From positions 1 through 51,118 of the forward strand of contig JAKSKB010000004.1 in NCBI GenBank assembly GCA_024401975.1: a stretch of 51,118 nucleotides of DNA, given 5' to 3'. Below are positions 16,672 to 24,095 of the stretch, piece after piece. Source of the stretch: Bacteroidales bacterium (GTDB lineage Bacteria; Bacteroidota; Bacteroidia; Bacteroidales; UBA932). The translations under genes and the position numbers were made by a program. The notes beneath the pieces were generated by a model. The model saw only the letters and a program-made list of their open reading frames with translations. It was not told the DNA's origin and did no database searches. Within the stretch, counting starts at the first letter, position 1. Each line of letters starts with the position of its first letter.

Positions 16672-17471
16672 TACCTGTGATATTCTATGAGACCGTCCAT
16701 CGGAGATTCCACTATCGAAGAAATCCTGATGCCGTATTCATCCGAAAGTTTCATAAGGATTCCCTTGCACGCCACCGCAAATCCTCCGACCAGTCCCACT
16801 GGGCAGGAAGCCATATCATACTGACTGAGCGAGCGCTCGAAAAATGAGCGTAAATTGTTTTCCACGAGATTGCACGCATATTCTTCCTTGCCGTACCAGT
16901 CCAGAACCCAGGGAGCAATACTGCCCAGATACTTTGAAGGAGCATCCGACTTATATACTTTCTGCACTATGGAAGCATAATCAGATTCGAAGGACGATGC
17001 GAAAGACTCAGCCATCGAAGCCGGCACTCTTCTCTTCAGAAAGTCCGAAAGGAAGAGTTTGCCCAGACAGGCGGCTCCACCCTCGTCGCCGAGTATGAAT
17101 CCCCCGGAATGAACGTTGCTGACAATCTTTTCCCCATCGAAGAAACAGCTGTTGGACCCCGTACCGAGAATGGCGGCGATTCCGTGATTGTGTCCGCATA
17201 CGGCCCGCGCAGCTCCCAGGAGGTCGGAAGCGTATTCCACATTGCCGCCTTTCCGCTCGCAAATGAGGCCTGCGGCATATATGTACATATCGGAAACCAT
17301 CTCACCCGGCTCATTGAGCGCCATCACGGCCTTGCGCGTAATTTCGTCGGCGTTCTGCCCCGTCATCACAGAGAAATTGATGCCTTCGGTCCTGAGCCTC
17401 TTCAACGTACCGTCCGAGTAAATCGCGCACCAGTCGGTCTTGGTCGCACCGCATTCAGCAATAATCTTCAT
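16671..17471 (-). CDS. BadF/BadG/BcrA/BcrD-type ATPase, probable amino-sugar kinase
   Basis: A 266-residue ASKHA-fold protein. The phosphate-1 loop is ECGATKTDWCAI (residues 5-16), phosphate-2 is AAILGTGSNSCFFD, and the adenosine motif region is VGLVGGFAVACKGIL near the C-terminus. GGFILGDEGGAACLGK matches GlcNAc/MurNAc kinases of the BadF group rather than the radical-enzyme activators, since the cluster-ligating Cys pair is missing. It probably phosphorylates GlcNAc, MurNAc or a similar sugar in the cytosol. This would fit cell-wall recycling together with the NamZ-like gene at 24079, but substrate and link are inference. It lies 15 bases after pnuC and shares a base with recR. Confidence 0.8.
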   Translation of the reverse strand: MKIIAECGATKTDWCAIYSDGTLKRLRTEGINFSVMTGQNADEITRKAVMALNEPGEMVSDMYIYAAGLICERKGGNVEYASDLLGAARAVCGHNHGIAAILGTGSNSCFFDGEKIVSNVHSGGFILGDEGGAACLGKLFLSDFLKRRVPASMAESFASSFESDYASIVQKVYKSDAPSKYLGSIAPWVLDWYGKEEYACNLVENNLRSFFERSLSQYDMASCPVGLVGGFAVACKGILMKLSDEYGIRISSIVESPMDGLIEYHR

Positions 17472-17486
17472 TTTTCAGTCAACTTC

Positions 17487-18071
17487 TTATACAAACACTC
17501 CGTTCTTCCGCCAGTTGATGTAACCCGCTATGGAAGATACGGTATAGAACACATAAAGCAACGCCGGTCCCCTGAGCCCCACCTCAAGAGAAAGATAAAC
17601 GGAAATCCCATCGGCAATAATCCACAGAATCCACTGCCCCGGATATGACCTCGTAAGCCACCAGGTCGCCACTATTCCGAGAACCAGCACGAGGGCGTCC
17701 GGAACAGGCGCAGGGTCATTGAAATGACTCAGTATCAAATATGTCACCGCGAAACCGACAATCAGTATGGCCAGACTGCACAAAGCCACCGGCGCTGTAA
17801 GCCGGTGCATTATTATCTTCTTGTCCCTGCCGGCGTTCAATTCTTCATCACGATTCCACGAGAAGATGCCTACCACGGCCATCACCATATAATAGAACTG
17901 AAGAATGGAAAGACCCCACACACGGTCAGGAATATAAATGACGAGCAGAATGATGCAACTGACTATATCCACTGGCCACATCCATTTGTGATGCAGAATC
18001 TGAAGAACAAGAAACAGAGTGCCGACAACAAGCGCCGCGATATCGAGTATCGGCTTCAAATCCATCGTCAT
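17487..18071 (-). CDS. pnuC: PnuC-family nicotinamide riboside (vitamin) transporter
   Basis: A 194-residue inner-membrane protein with about seven helices. The family signatures are WPVDIVSCIILLVIY early and WILWIIADGISVYLSL late, plus WNRD after helix 3. PnuC proteins facilitate uptake of nicotinamide riboside, which is trapped by phosphorylation; some Bacteroidota paralogues carry thiamine, but no TPP-type leader is seen here. I start it at ATG 18071, which overlaps the FKBP stop as ATGA; the frame extends upstream only inside that gene. A second Met is two codons later. It is co-transcribed with the FKBP isomerase gene upstream. Confidence 0.9.
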   Translation of the reverse strand: MTMDLKPILDIAALVVGTLFLVLQILHHKWMWPVDIVSCIILLVIYIPDRVWGLSILQFYYMVMAVVGIFSWNRDEELNAGRDKKIIMHRLTAPVALCSLAILIVGFAVTYLILSHFNDPAPVPDALVLVLGIVATWWLTRSYPGQWILWIIADGISVYLSLEVGLRGPALLYVFYTVSSIAGYINWRKNGVFV

Positions 18072-18676
18072 AGGACTTCGATAAGTTCGACCTTGAATAT
18101 CAGAGTCGCGCACGGAGGGATGGATCCCGGTGCCCCGGCTTCGCCGTATGCGAGACGATATGGTATGTAAAGTTCCCATACAGAGCCTTCTGACATCAGC
18201 TGCAGGGCCTCTGTCCAGCCCGGTATAACCTGATTCACGCCGAATATTGCCGGCTCCTTCCTGTCATATGAACTGTCGAATTTCCGTCCGTCCACGAAAG
18301 TGCCTTCATAATGGCATTTCACCTTGTCGGCAGGCCCGGGCTTCCTGCCTGCGCCTTCCTCGAGGACCTTGTACTGCAGACCGCTTGCCAGCACGACCAC
18401 ACCTTCTTTCTCCGAATTCATTTTAAGGAAGGCCTCTCCTTCTTCCCTGTACTGCCCGGCAAGGGCTTCCATATCAGCCTTCCTCTGATTTTCAATCTCC
18501 GTAAAATACTTTTTCAGCAGCTTCCCGGCCTCTTCGAAACTTATGGCCGGCTGCGCTCCCGTAAAACCGTCCTTTATCCCGGCCGTGAGGTCTCCGAAAT
18601 CAACGTCGCCTACTCCAGACTGAATCATATTGTGGGCTATGCTCAAGCCCAAAGCGTAACTTGTCTTGTCTTGCAT
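18068..18676 (-). CDS. FKBP-type peptidyl-prolyl isomerase (FKBP_N + FKBP_C)
   Basis: A 202-residue Mip/FkpA-like proline isomerase. The N-terminal helical dimerisation domain (residues 1 to about 95) opens with SYALGLSIAHNM. The C-terminal FKBP domain (about 100-202) has VKCHYEGTFVDGRKFDSSYDR, VIPGWTEALQLM and IPYRLAYGEAG, all typical catalytic-pocket motifs. There is no signal peptide from the start I choose (ATG 18676, with AAAGGA 9 nt upstream), so a cytosolic location is likely, unlike the periplasmic FkpA. It is the first gene of a five-gene run and has one of the best promoters in the window (18694-18724). Confidence 0.93.
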   Translation of the reverse strand: MQDKTSYALGLSIAHNMIQSGVGDVDFGDLTAGIKDGFTGAQPAISFEEAGKLLKKYFTEIENQRKADMEALAGQYREEGEAFLKMNSEKEGVVVLASGLQYKVLEEGAGRKPGPADKVKCHYEGTFVDGRKFDSSYDRKEPAIFGVNQVIPGWTEALQLMSEGSVWELYIPYRLAYGEAGAPGSIPPCATLIFKVELIEVL

Positions 18677-18693
18677 AATTCGTTTCCTTTCCA

Positions 18694-18724
18694 CAAAATT
18701 ACACAAAAATCCTCATATCCCAAA
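18694..18724 (-). promoter_or_regulatory. Consensus promoter for the FKBP operon (TTTG-N19-TAATTTTG)
   Basis: Minus strand: TTTG at 18724-18721, exactly 19 nt, then TAATTTTG at 18701-18694. This is a full match to the Bacteroidota consensus. The predicted start is near 18688, giving a short leader that includes the AAAGGA before the FKBP start. Confidence 0.8.
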
Positions 18725-18748
18725 ACGTCCGGCAAGACTCAAACGCAC

Positions 18749-18792
18749 AAAAAAAAGCGCGCGTCCCCTCATAAAATGCAGGGGCGCGCGGT
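18749..18792 (-). terminator. Rho-independent terminator of fba
   Basis: A GC-rich stem (CGCGCG and CCCCT arms, one bulged base) at about 18757-18791 is followed on the minus strand by eight T residues (A-run at 18749-18756). It lies downstream of fba and just upstream of the FKBP promoter, so it isolates the two units. Confidence 0.8.
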
Positions 18793-18818
18793 CAATGCTT
18801 TTTAATTTTTCAATCGGT

Positions 18819-18869
18819 CAAATTTCCTGAGACCGGCGGACTGATGCCCTGACGGCCTTGGGAAATTTG
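18819..18869. repeat. 9-bp perfect inverted repeat in the fba 3' region
   Basis: CAAATTTCC (18819-18827) and GGAAATTTG (18861-18869) are exact inverted copies separated by 33 bases that hold further short GC-rich complements. The whole stretch 18793-18953 between the fba stop and its terminator is GC-rich and non-coding. It could be a structured 3' untranslated region; nothing else is recognised in it. Confidence 0.5.
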
Positions 18870-18953
18870 CATTCATTAATCTGAAACGGGACGGACAGAC
18901 CCGCCGATGGAGCGGTCGCCGCTGTTCGCCGGACGCTTCGCCCAAGCGCCCGA

Positions 18954-19955
18954 CTATTCCGCCTTTCCGTCAGAACCGAGCACGTTGATGATTTTGTGCG
19001 TATAGAGCTTCTTCATCTCGTCGCGGGCAGGTCCGAGATACTTTCTCGGGTCGAACTCGCCCGGCTTCTCTGCAAACACCTTACGGACAGCGGCGGTCAT
19101 AGCCAGACGGCTGTCCGAATCGATATTTATCTTGCAGACAGCACTCTTCGCAGCGGCACGGAGCTGCTCCTCGGGGATACCGACCGCGTCAGGAAGTTTT
19201 CCTCCGTGTTCGTTGATGATATCCACATACTCCTGGGGGACGGAAGAAGAGCCGTGAAGCACGATGGGAAAACCTGGAAGCTTCTCCTCGACAGCCTTGA
19301 GCACGTCGAATGCGAGTGGCGGAGGAACGAGTTTCCCGGTCTTGGGGTCACGCGTGCACTGCTCGGGCTTGAACTTATACGCACCGTGGGAAGTGCCTAT
19401 GGAGATTGCGAGGGAATCGCATCCCGTACGGGTGGCGAAATCAATCACCTCTTCGGGCTTCGTGTAATGAGACTCCTCAGAGGCCACCTCATCTTCAACT
19501 CCGGCAAGTACGCCAAGCTCAGCCTCAACAGTGACATCGAACTTGTGGGCATATTCGACGACCTTACGGGTAAGAGCTATGTTCTCTTCATAAGGGAGCG
19601 ACGAACCATCGATCATAACGGAAGAAAAGCCCATATCCACGCAACTCTTGCAAGTCTCGAAAGTGTCACCGTGGTCAAGATGAAGGACAATCTGGGGTTT
19701 TTCCCAGCCAAGTTCCTTCGCATAAGCCACCGCGCCTTCCGCCATAAAGCGGAGAAGTGTCTGGTTGGCGTAATTGCGGGCACCTTTGCTGACCTGCAGG
19801 ATTACCGGAGACTTGGTCTCCGCCGAAGCCTGGATAATGGCCTGAAGCTGCTCCATGTTGTTGAAATTGAATGCAGGGATTGCATATCCGCCTGCAACGG
19901 CCTTGGCGAACATCTCACGTGTGTTCACGAGGCCCAAATCCTTATAAGATACCAT
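18954..19955 (-). CDS. fba: Class II fructose-1,6-bisphosphate aldolase
   Basis: A 333-residue zinc-dependent aldolase of glycolysis and gluconeogenesis, interconverting fructose-1,6-bisphosphate with glyceraldehyde-3-phosphate and dihydroxyacetone phosphate. Visible zinc and catalytic motifs are LHLDHGDTFETCKSC (His and Asp), VEAELGVLAGVEDEV (Glu), and later SIGTSHGAYKF and IVLHGSSSVP (His ligands, phosphate loop). INIDSDSRLA near residue 290 is the class II signature. I start at ATG 19955 (MVSYKDLGLVNTREMF). The longer frame begins at a TTG inside the promoter region. It is a single-gene unit, with a -7 box at 19996-20003 and a terminator at 18749-18792. Confidence 0.96.
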   Translation of the reverse strand: MVSYKDLGLVNTREMFAKAVAGGYAIPAFNFNNMEQLQAIIQASAETKSPVILQVSKGARNYANQTLLRFMAEGAVAYAKELGWEKPQIVLHLDHGDTFETCKSCVDMGFSSVMIDGSSLPYEENIALTRKVVEYAHKFDVTVEAELGVLAGVEDEVASEESHYTKPEEVIDFATRTGCDSLAISIGTSHGAYKFKPEQCTRDPKTGKLVPPPLAFDVLKAVEEKLPGFPIVLHGSSSVPQEYVDIINEHGGKLPDAVGIPEEQLRAAAKSAVCKINIDSDSRLAMTAAVRKVFAEKPGEFDPRKYLGPARDEMKKLYTHKIINVLGSDGKAE

Positions 19956-19995
19956 AATGCAGTTATTGTTTTTGAAAGTATTCTTCAAATCCTGA

Positions 19996-20003
19996 CAAAT
20001 TTA
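19996..20003 (-). promoter_or_regulatory. -7 box (TAAATTTG) for fba
   Basis: Minus-strand TAAATTTG lies 40 nt before the fba start. It is only two bases from the opposite-facing gmk box at 20006-20013. No good -33 element is seen. Confidence 0.55.
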
Positions 20004-20005
20004 AT

Positions 20006-20013
20006 TATTTTTG
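20006..20013 (+). promoter_or_regulatory. -7 box (TATTTTTG) for gmk-nadD
   Basis: TATTTTTG matches TAnnTTTG. It ends 8 nt before the first candidate gmk ATG (20022) and 17 nt before the second (20031), so the message is either nearly leaderless or starts at the second ATG. Confidence 0.55.
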
Positions 20014-20021
20014 CCGAAAGA

Positions 20022-20600
20022 ATGAAAAAAATGGCAGGCAAAGTCATTATATTTTCGGCCCCATCGGGCTCAGGGAAAAGCACCGTCATCAACCATCTGC
20101 TAGGCATACATCCCGAATTCGAATTTTCAATAAGCGCCACGTCACGCGCCCCGAGAGGCAATGAAAGGGATGGGGTGGAATACTATTTCATCAATGCCGC
20201 CCGCTTCAGGGAACTGATAGCGGAGGATGCTTTCGTGGAATACGAAGAAGTCTACCACGACCGTTTCTACGGCACTCTCAAGAAAGAAGTGCAGAGAATT
20301 TGGGACAATGGGCACGTCATCATCTTCGACGTTGACGTGAAAGGCGGGGTCAGTCTCAAGAAATATTTCGGTGGCTGCGCCCTCTCCGTACTCATAGTTC
20401 CGCCCGACATCGGGACTCTCCGGAAAAGACTCACGGGACGCGGGACGGACACCTCCGAGGCTATCGAGGAAAGGGTGCAGAAAGCCGCCTGGGAACTCGG
20501 ATACGCTGAGGGCAAATTCGACCGCACACTGGTGAACGATGTTCTGGAGAATACTCTGTACGAGGCGGAACAGATAGTGGACAAATTCCTCGGAAAATGA
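20022..20600 (+). CDS. gmk: Guanylate kinase
   Basis: A 192-residue cytosolic kinase converting GMP to GDP. The P-loop is FSAPSGSGKSTVINHLL (about residues 10-26). The GMP-binding region has SISATSRAPRGNERDGVEYYF, and FVEYEEVYHDRFYGTLK and VIIFDVDVKGG follow, all in family order. Two starts are possible: ATG 20022 (MKKMAGK) or ATG 20031 (MAGK); the second is preferred if transcription starts about 6 nt after the -7 box. The same frame is open far upstream, but that stretch is antisense to fba and is not coding. It overlaps nadD by 4 bases (ATGA). Confidence 0.96.
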   Translation: MKKMAGKVIIFSAPSGSGKSTVINHLLGIHPEFEFSISATSRAPRGNERDGVEYYFINAARFRELIAEDAFVEYEEVYHDRFYGTLKKEVQRIWDNGHVIIFDVDVKGGVSLKKYFGGCALSVLIVPPDIGTLRKRLTGRGTDTSEAIEERVQKAAWELGYAEGKFDRTLVNDVLENTLYEAEQIVDKFLGK

Positions 20601-21241
20601 GAATTGCCGTATATTCGGGCTCTTTCGACCCCCTTCATATCGGTCACCAGGCCATAATGGAATACCTCACCTGCGAAAAGGAATTTGACTGGGTGTATCT
20701 GATAGTTTCACCTCAAAATCCCATCAAGGCCCCTTCGAAAGCTGATTCCGCGGAAGAAAGGTACAGAGCCGCCGTGGAAGCGGTGAAAAGGCACCCCGAA
20801 CTTCACGTATGGGTAGATGACATAGAATTGAAGATGCCAGGACCGCACTATACCATTAAAACCCTGGATGCCTTGAAGAAAAGGGAGCCGGAAAACGAGT
20901 TCACCCTCATCATCGGAGCCGACAATCTGGAGCTCATACACAAATGGCGCGACTTCCCCAGAATCTTGAGCGAATACGGTGTGGCTGTGTTCCCCAGAAA
21001 AGGATATGACGCGGACAGGATAAGGGAAACTCTCTACCGTGAAAGCAGACGGCTCGATATACCGACCTACGTCCTGGACAATTCGGAAGCGCATTCCCTC
21101 GAAGGAACGGTGATGCTTGAGGAAGATTACGTCAACCTTTACAATATCCGTATAATGGACTCCCCCGTCATAGACATATCCTCCACGCAGATAAGGGAGG
21201 CTGAAGCCCGCGGAGAAGATATGTCCGCCTACCTGATGTAG
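20597..21241 (+). CDS. nadD: Nicotinate-nucleotide adenylyltransferase
   Basis: A 214-residue nucleotidyl transferase that joins nicotinate mononucleotide and ATP to make deamido-NAD in NAD synthesis. The N-terminal motif is YSGSFDPLHIGHQAIMEYL (HxGH-type, residues 6-24), with SPQNPIKAP for the substrate loop. The C-terminal ISSTQIRE motif is the second nucleotide signature. Length is normal. It is translationally coupled to gmk and ends convergently with rbsK, the two reading frames overlapping by 13 bases. Confidence 0.95.
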   Translation: MRIAVYSGSFDPLHIGHQAIMEYLTCEKEFDWVYLIVSPQNPIKAPSKADSAEERYRAAVEAVKRHPELHVWVDDIELKMPGPHYTIKTLDALKKREPENEFTLIIGADNLELIHKWRDFPRILSEYGVAVFPRKGYDADRIRETLYRESRRLDIPTYVLDNSEAHSLEGTVMLEEDYVNLYNIRIMDSPVIDISSTQIREAEARGEDMSAYLM

Positions 21242-22146
21242 ATGGCATCCACCTCACTGCGATAAGGATCACCCGTCTGGGCGCCTTCTCTGGTCACGGC
21301 GATGGACGAGGCCACGGTGGCGAAACGGGCCGCTTCCACCAGAGACATTCCCTCGGAAAGAGCAGTCACCAGCGCTCCGTTGTAGGCATCTCCTGCGCCC
21401 ACCGTATCCACGGCCGTCACCGTGCGGGCAGGGACTATGGTAAAGACGCCGTCAGACAGCACTGCTGACCCATCGCTCCCGAGAGTGATTATCACGTTGG
21501 GCACGCCCTTCGCCACCAGCGCCTCCGCAGCGAGTTTCGCATCATTGGCGGTCTCTATATGGATACCGGTAAGTTCTTCGGCTTCAGTCTCATTCGGAGT
21601 GACAAGCCACACCTTTCCAAGCAATCCGTCAGGAAGGGGGGAAGAGAGCGGAGCCGGATTGAGAACCACCCTCCTGCCTGCCGAATACGCAGCTTCGACG
21701 GCGCGCTCCACCGTCTGCATAGGGATTTCAAGTTGCGTAAGCAAATATTCCGCAGAAGTTATCTGCTCCCTCAGTGCATCCATATCATCCGCTGTCAGTT
21801 CCGAATTCGCCCCAGGAGCGACAGCGATGCAGTTCTCCCCGTCATCGGCCACGAATATCAGCGCGGTTCCCGTGGCGGTGCTGCCGCTGAACTTCATCGC
21901 GGAAGTGTCTATTCCCTCCGACGAAAACGTCCTTTCAAGCAGACGACCCTGCATATCGTCGCCCACACAGGTAATGAAAAGAACATTACCGCCGAGCCTG
22001 GCCGCCGCCACCGCCTGGTTGGCCCCTTTGCCGCCGTTGGCCTGTCTGAACTTTCCTCCGCCTATGGTCTCACCAGGGCGTGGCAACCGCCTGACATAGG
22101 CCGTCATATCTATATTGGAACTCCCTATCACTGTTATCTTGCCCAT
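21229..22146 (-). CDS. rbsK: Ribokinase (PfkB family)
   Basis: A 305-residue sugar kinase that phosphorylates ribose (or a related pentose) at O-5. The two PfkB signatures are present: GGKGANQAVAAARLGG near residue 42 and VDTVGAGDAYNGALVTAL near residue 250 (Asp in GAGD is the catalytic base). The N-terminal IDMTAYVRRLPRPGETI is typical of RbsK. No ribose transporter gene is adjacent. It is the last gene of the ccs - DUF3467 - rbsK run, 21 bases after the DUF3467 gene, and overlaps nadD tail to tail. Confidence 0.92.
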   Translation of the reverse strand: MGKITVIGSSNIDMTAYVRRLPRPGETIGGGKFRQANGGKGANQAVAAARLGGNVLFITCVGDDMQGRLLERTFSSEGIDTSAMKFSGSTATGTALIFVADDGENCIAVAPGANSELTADDMDALREQITSAEYLLTQLEIPMQTVERAVEAAYSAGRRVVLNPAPLSSPLPDGLLGKVWLVTPNETEAEELTGIHIETANDAKLAAEALVAKGVPNVIITLGSDGSAVLSDGVFTIVPARTVTAVDTVGAGDAYNGALVTALSEGMSLVEAARFATVASSIAVTREGAQTGDPYRSEVDAIYIR

Positions 22147-22167
22147 ATCTCACAAGTTTTTGTTCAT

Positions 22168-22470
22168 TCAGGACCTCGTGCCGTTTCCGCCGACAGGGAA
22201 ACCGGCTGGAGCCGTCTCCGCAAATGATATCTTCCCGAATTGAGCTTCGTATTTCGCCACATTGTCCTGAAGGGCCGAAAGCAACCGCTTGGCATGCTCC
22301 GGATTCATAATCACCCTTGAGACGACTTCCGGCTGGAGAACACCTGGAAGCATTGCGGCAAAATCCAGAATGAACTCGCTGCGCGAATGTGTTATTACGG
22401 CAAGATTGGAGTACTTGCCTCCCGACACCTCAGGCTTGAGGTTGATTGAAAATTCTTTTTTCTCGTCCAT
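22168..22470 (-). CDS. DUF3467 domain protein
   Basis: A 100-residue protein matching the short DUF3467 family as I know it. It has an N-terminal charged strand, the core KYSNLAVITHSRSEFILDF, and MNPEHAKRLLSALQDNVAKYE near residue 65. No signal peptide or catalytic motif is visible. The function is unknown; members often sit near housekeeping genes in Bacteroidota. It lies between the cytochrome-assembly gene and rbsK with about 20-base gaps on both sides, so it is probably co-transcribed with them. Confidence 0.82.
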   Translation of the reverse strand: MDEKKEFSINLKPEVSGGKYSNLAVITHSRSEFILDFAAMLPGVLQPEVVSRVIMNPEHAKRLLSALQDNVAKYEAQFGKISFAETAPAGFPVGGNGTRS

Positions 22471-22490
22471 AGTCCGGTAAAAATAAGAAG

Positions 22491-23720
22491 TTACTTCGAA
22501 TTATAGGTATGCATACTGTTTTTCGACGACGGAAGGTAATTGACACCGTACCAGGTCATCTGCATCGCAAGAAAAGAAAGCAGCACGGAAGCGACAAAAG
22601 CCAGTCTTCCCTTCGCTTCCGGAAGATGTGTACCGGCGAGAGTCAGCAGCCAGGTGGCGGCGGCCCAACATTCCTTCGGGTCCCAGGTCCAGTAATCCCC
22701 CCACGCCGCCTTGGCCCATACCGCTCCGCACAGCATGCCTAGCAACAGCAGAGAAGAAGACGTGCGCAGCAACTTTCCGGAGAGCCGGAGCAGGGGGCGT
22801 TTTACGAAAAAGGAAGTGATACCCAGCACGAGGGACAGCGCCATCAGCGAATAGGCGAGCATATATATTATAAGATGCGGCACGAACCAGAAACTGCGCA
22901 GTGCCGGGGCCAGGGTGCCCATATTGATGCGGGCAAGCGAAATGAATCCGAACAGCACCGCCAGCACCAGCGCGGCCGGAAGTACGGCACGGTTGTTCCA
23001 CGTCTTTCTCAGCTCGAGGAGAGCCCCTGCGGCAAGCACAGCCATTCCAAGCAGCACAAAGGGAAGCCATGGGTCTCTGACGACCTTGAGAACGCTGTAC
23101 CGCCCGTTTTCCGTGTCATAGCCAGACTGGTAGATGAGAAAACCGTCTACGCGACAGGGGTGATTAACGGAAGTGACGTGCCGCTCCCCGTTTATGTCAA
23201 GAGTACTGGAATACTGCTTTGGGCTGACTCCGTCGGGATAGCAGTCCACCTCGAACTCCTCCAGCCTCACGTCAAAAGGAAGAGGGACTGCCTCGGCGCG
23301 AGTGTTGACTGCAATATGAGAAGCTTCCTCCCTGATGGCGACAAGCCGCGCATCGATGAAGTCCGGAGCCCCGAAAAAGCCCGTGAACAATATCAGTAGT
23401 AAACCTCCGTGAGAGAGGACCGACGGGAGCGGACGGCGGGAACGGACGTTCCTGACAGTGACAATCGAAAGCGACAGCATAAGAAGCAAGACGAATGCCG
23501 CAAAACCCGCAGTGTGCTCGATTTCCAGTCCGAAACTTCCCTCCACGGCCATAAGCAGGGCAGCGCTCAGGAGCAAGACAACGGAAAACGTCCTTCCGCC
23601 GAGAACGTCGGAGACGGCGCTTCTCCCCTGCGGCTTCGAAGCGACAAGTGCGGCTGCCAGCAGAAAAGCGGCCGCTGCAATCAGATTCAAGGGAAACTCG
23701 AAAAGATGGAGGTCAATCAT
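22491..23720 (-). CDS. Cytochrome c assembly protein, ResB-like part fused to CcsA
   Basis: A 409-residue polytopic membrane protein. The first half has three to four helices, then a soluble region of about 100 residues (115-215, including PFDVRLEEFEVDCYPDG) that resembles the periplasmic part of ResB/Ccs1. The second half has six or more helices with the CcsA heme-handling motif WGDYWTWDPKECWAAATWL and flanking His residues (FVPHLIIYML, and the late NSMHTY). Such proteins export heme and attach it to apocytochromes c. I favour ATG 23720; a GTG at 23732 is in frame. No cytochrome or nrf gene is next to it. The rpmE2 terminator lies just upstream, and I see no clear promoter. Confidence 0.83.
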   Translation of the reverse strand: MIDLHLFEFPLNLIAAAAFLLAAALVASKPQGRSAVSDVLGGRTFSVVLLLSAALLMAVEGSFGLEIEHTAGFAAFVLLLMLSLSIVTVRNVRSRRPLPSVLSHGGLLLILFTGFFGAPDFIDARLVAIREEASHIAVNTRAEAVPLPFDVRLEEFEVDCYPDGVSPKQYSSTLDINGERHVTSVNHPCRVDGFLIYQSGYDTENGRYSVLKVVRDPWLPFVLLGMAVLAAGALLELRKTWNNRAVLPAALVLAVLFGFISLARINMGTLAPALRSFWFVPHLIIYMLAYSLMALSLVLGITSFFVKRPLLRLSGKLLRTSSSLLLLGMLCGAVWAKAAWGDYWTWDPKECWAAATWLLTLAGTHLPEAKGRLAFVASVLLSFLAMQMTWYGVNYLPSSKNSMHTYNSK

Positions 23721-23736
23721 ACTGTTTCGCACATTG

Positions 23737-23767
23737 AAAAAATGCCCCGGACAGGGGTCCGGGGCAT
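23737..23767 (-). terminator. Rho-independent terminator of rpmE2
   Basis: A perfect 11-bp stem (ATGCCCCGGAC at 23742-23752 with its complement at 23757-23767, loop AGGG) is followed on the minus strand by a T-run (A-run at 23737-23742). It lies directly after the L31 gene. Confidence 0.9.
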
Positions 23768-23786
23768 CGTGTCCTGCAAACAGAAA

Positions 23787-24038
23787 TTATTTCTGTCTTG
23801 CCTTGTATCTCTGATAGAATTTGTCAACACGGCCGGCTGTATCGACAATCTTGACTTTGCCGGTATAGAACGGGTGAGAAGTATTGGAAATCTCGACCTT
23901 CACAAGAGGATATTCGACACCTTCGATTTCAATCGTCTCCTTCGTAGTGGCGCAGGAGCGGGTGATGAACACTTCTTCGTTTGACATATCCTTGAAAGCT
24001 ACAAGACGGTAGGTTTCGGGATGGATTCCTTTTTTCAT
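23787..24038 (-). CDS. rpmE2: 50S ribosomal protein L31, type B
   Basis: An 83-residue ribosomal protein. [19 protein letters not shown] is the usual L31B start, and [29 protein letters not shown] is the conserved C-terminal half. The zinc-binding Cys pattern of the other L31 type is absent (only one Cys, in RSCATTK), so this is the zinc-independent form. I start it at ATG 24038; the frame is open upstream to 24107, but the promoter lies there. It is a monocistronic unit with promoter 24065-24095 and a strong terminator. Confidence 0.95.
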   Translation of the reverse strand: MKKGIHPETYRLVAFKDMSNEEVFITRSCATTKETIEIEGVEYPLVKVEISNTSHPFYTGKVKIVDTAGRVDKFYQRYKARQK

Positions 24039-24064
24039 TTCACTGGTATTTTGAATCGTGGGCG

Positions 24065-24095
24065 CAAATTTAGTCAAATTATTTGATTCTGCAAG
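24065..24095 (-). promoter_or_regulatory. -33/-7 promoter for rpmE2 (CTTG-N19-TAAATTTG)
   Basis: Minus strand: CTTG at 24095-24092, 19 nt, TAAATTTG at 24072-24065. The -33 half lies inside the last codons of the DUF1343 gene. Confidence 0.75.

Noticed and set aside
18996-20021. Upstream extension of the gmk reading frame by about 340 codons
   Set aside because: It is antisense to fba, ignores the divergent promoters at 19996-20013, and its translation has no resemblance to guanylate kinase.
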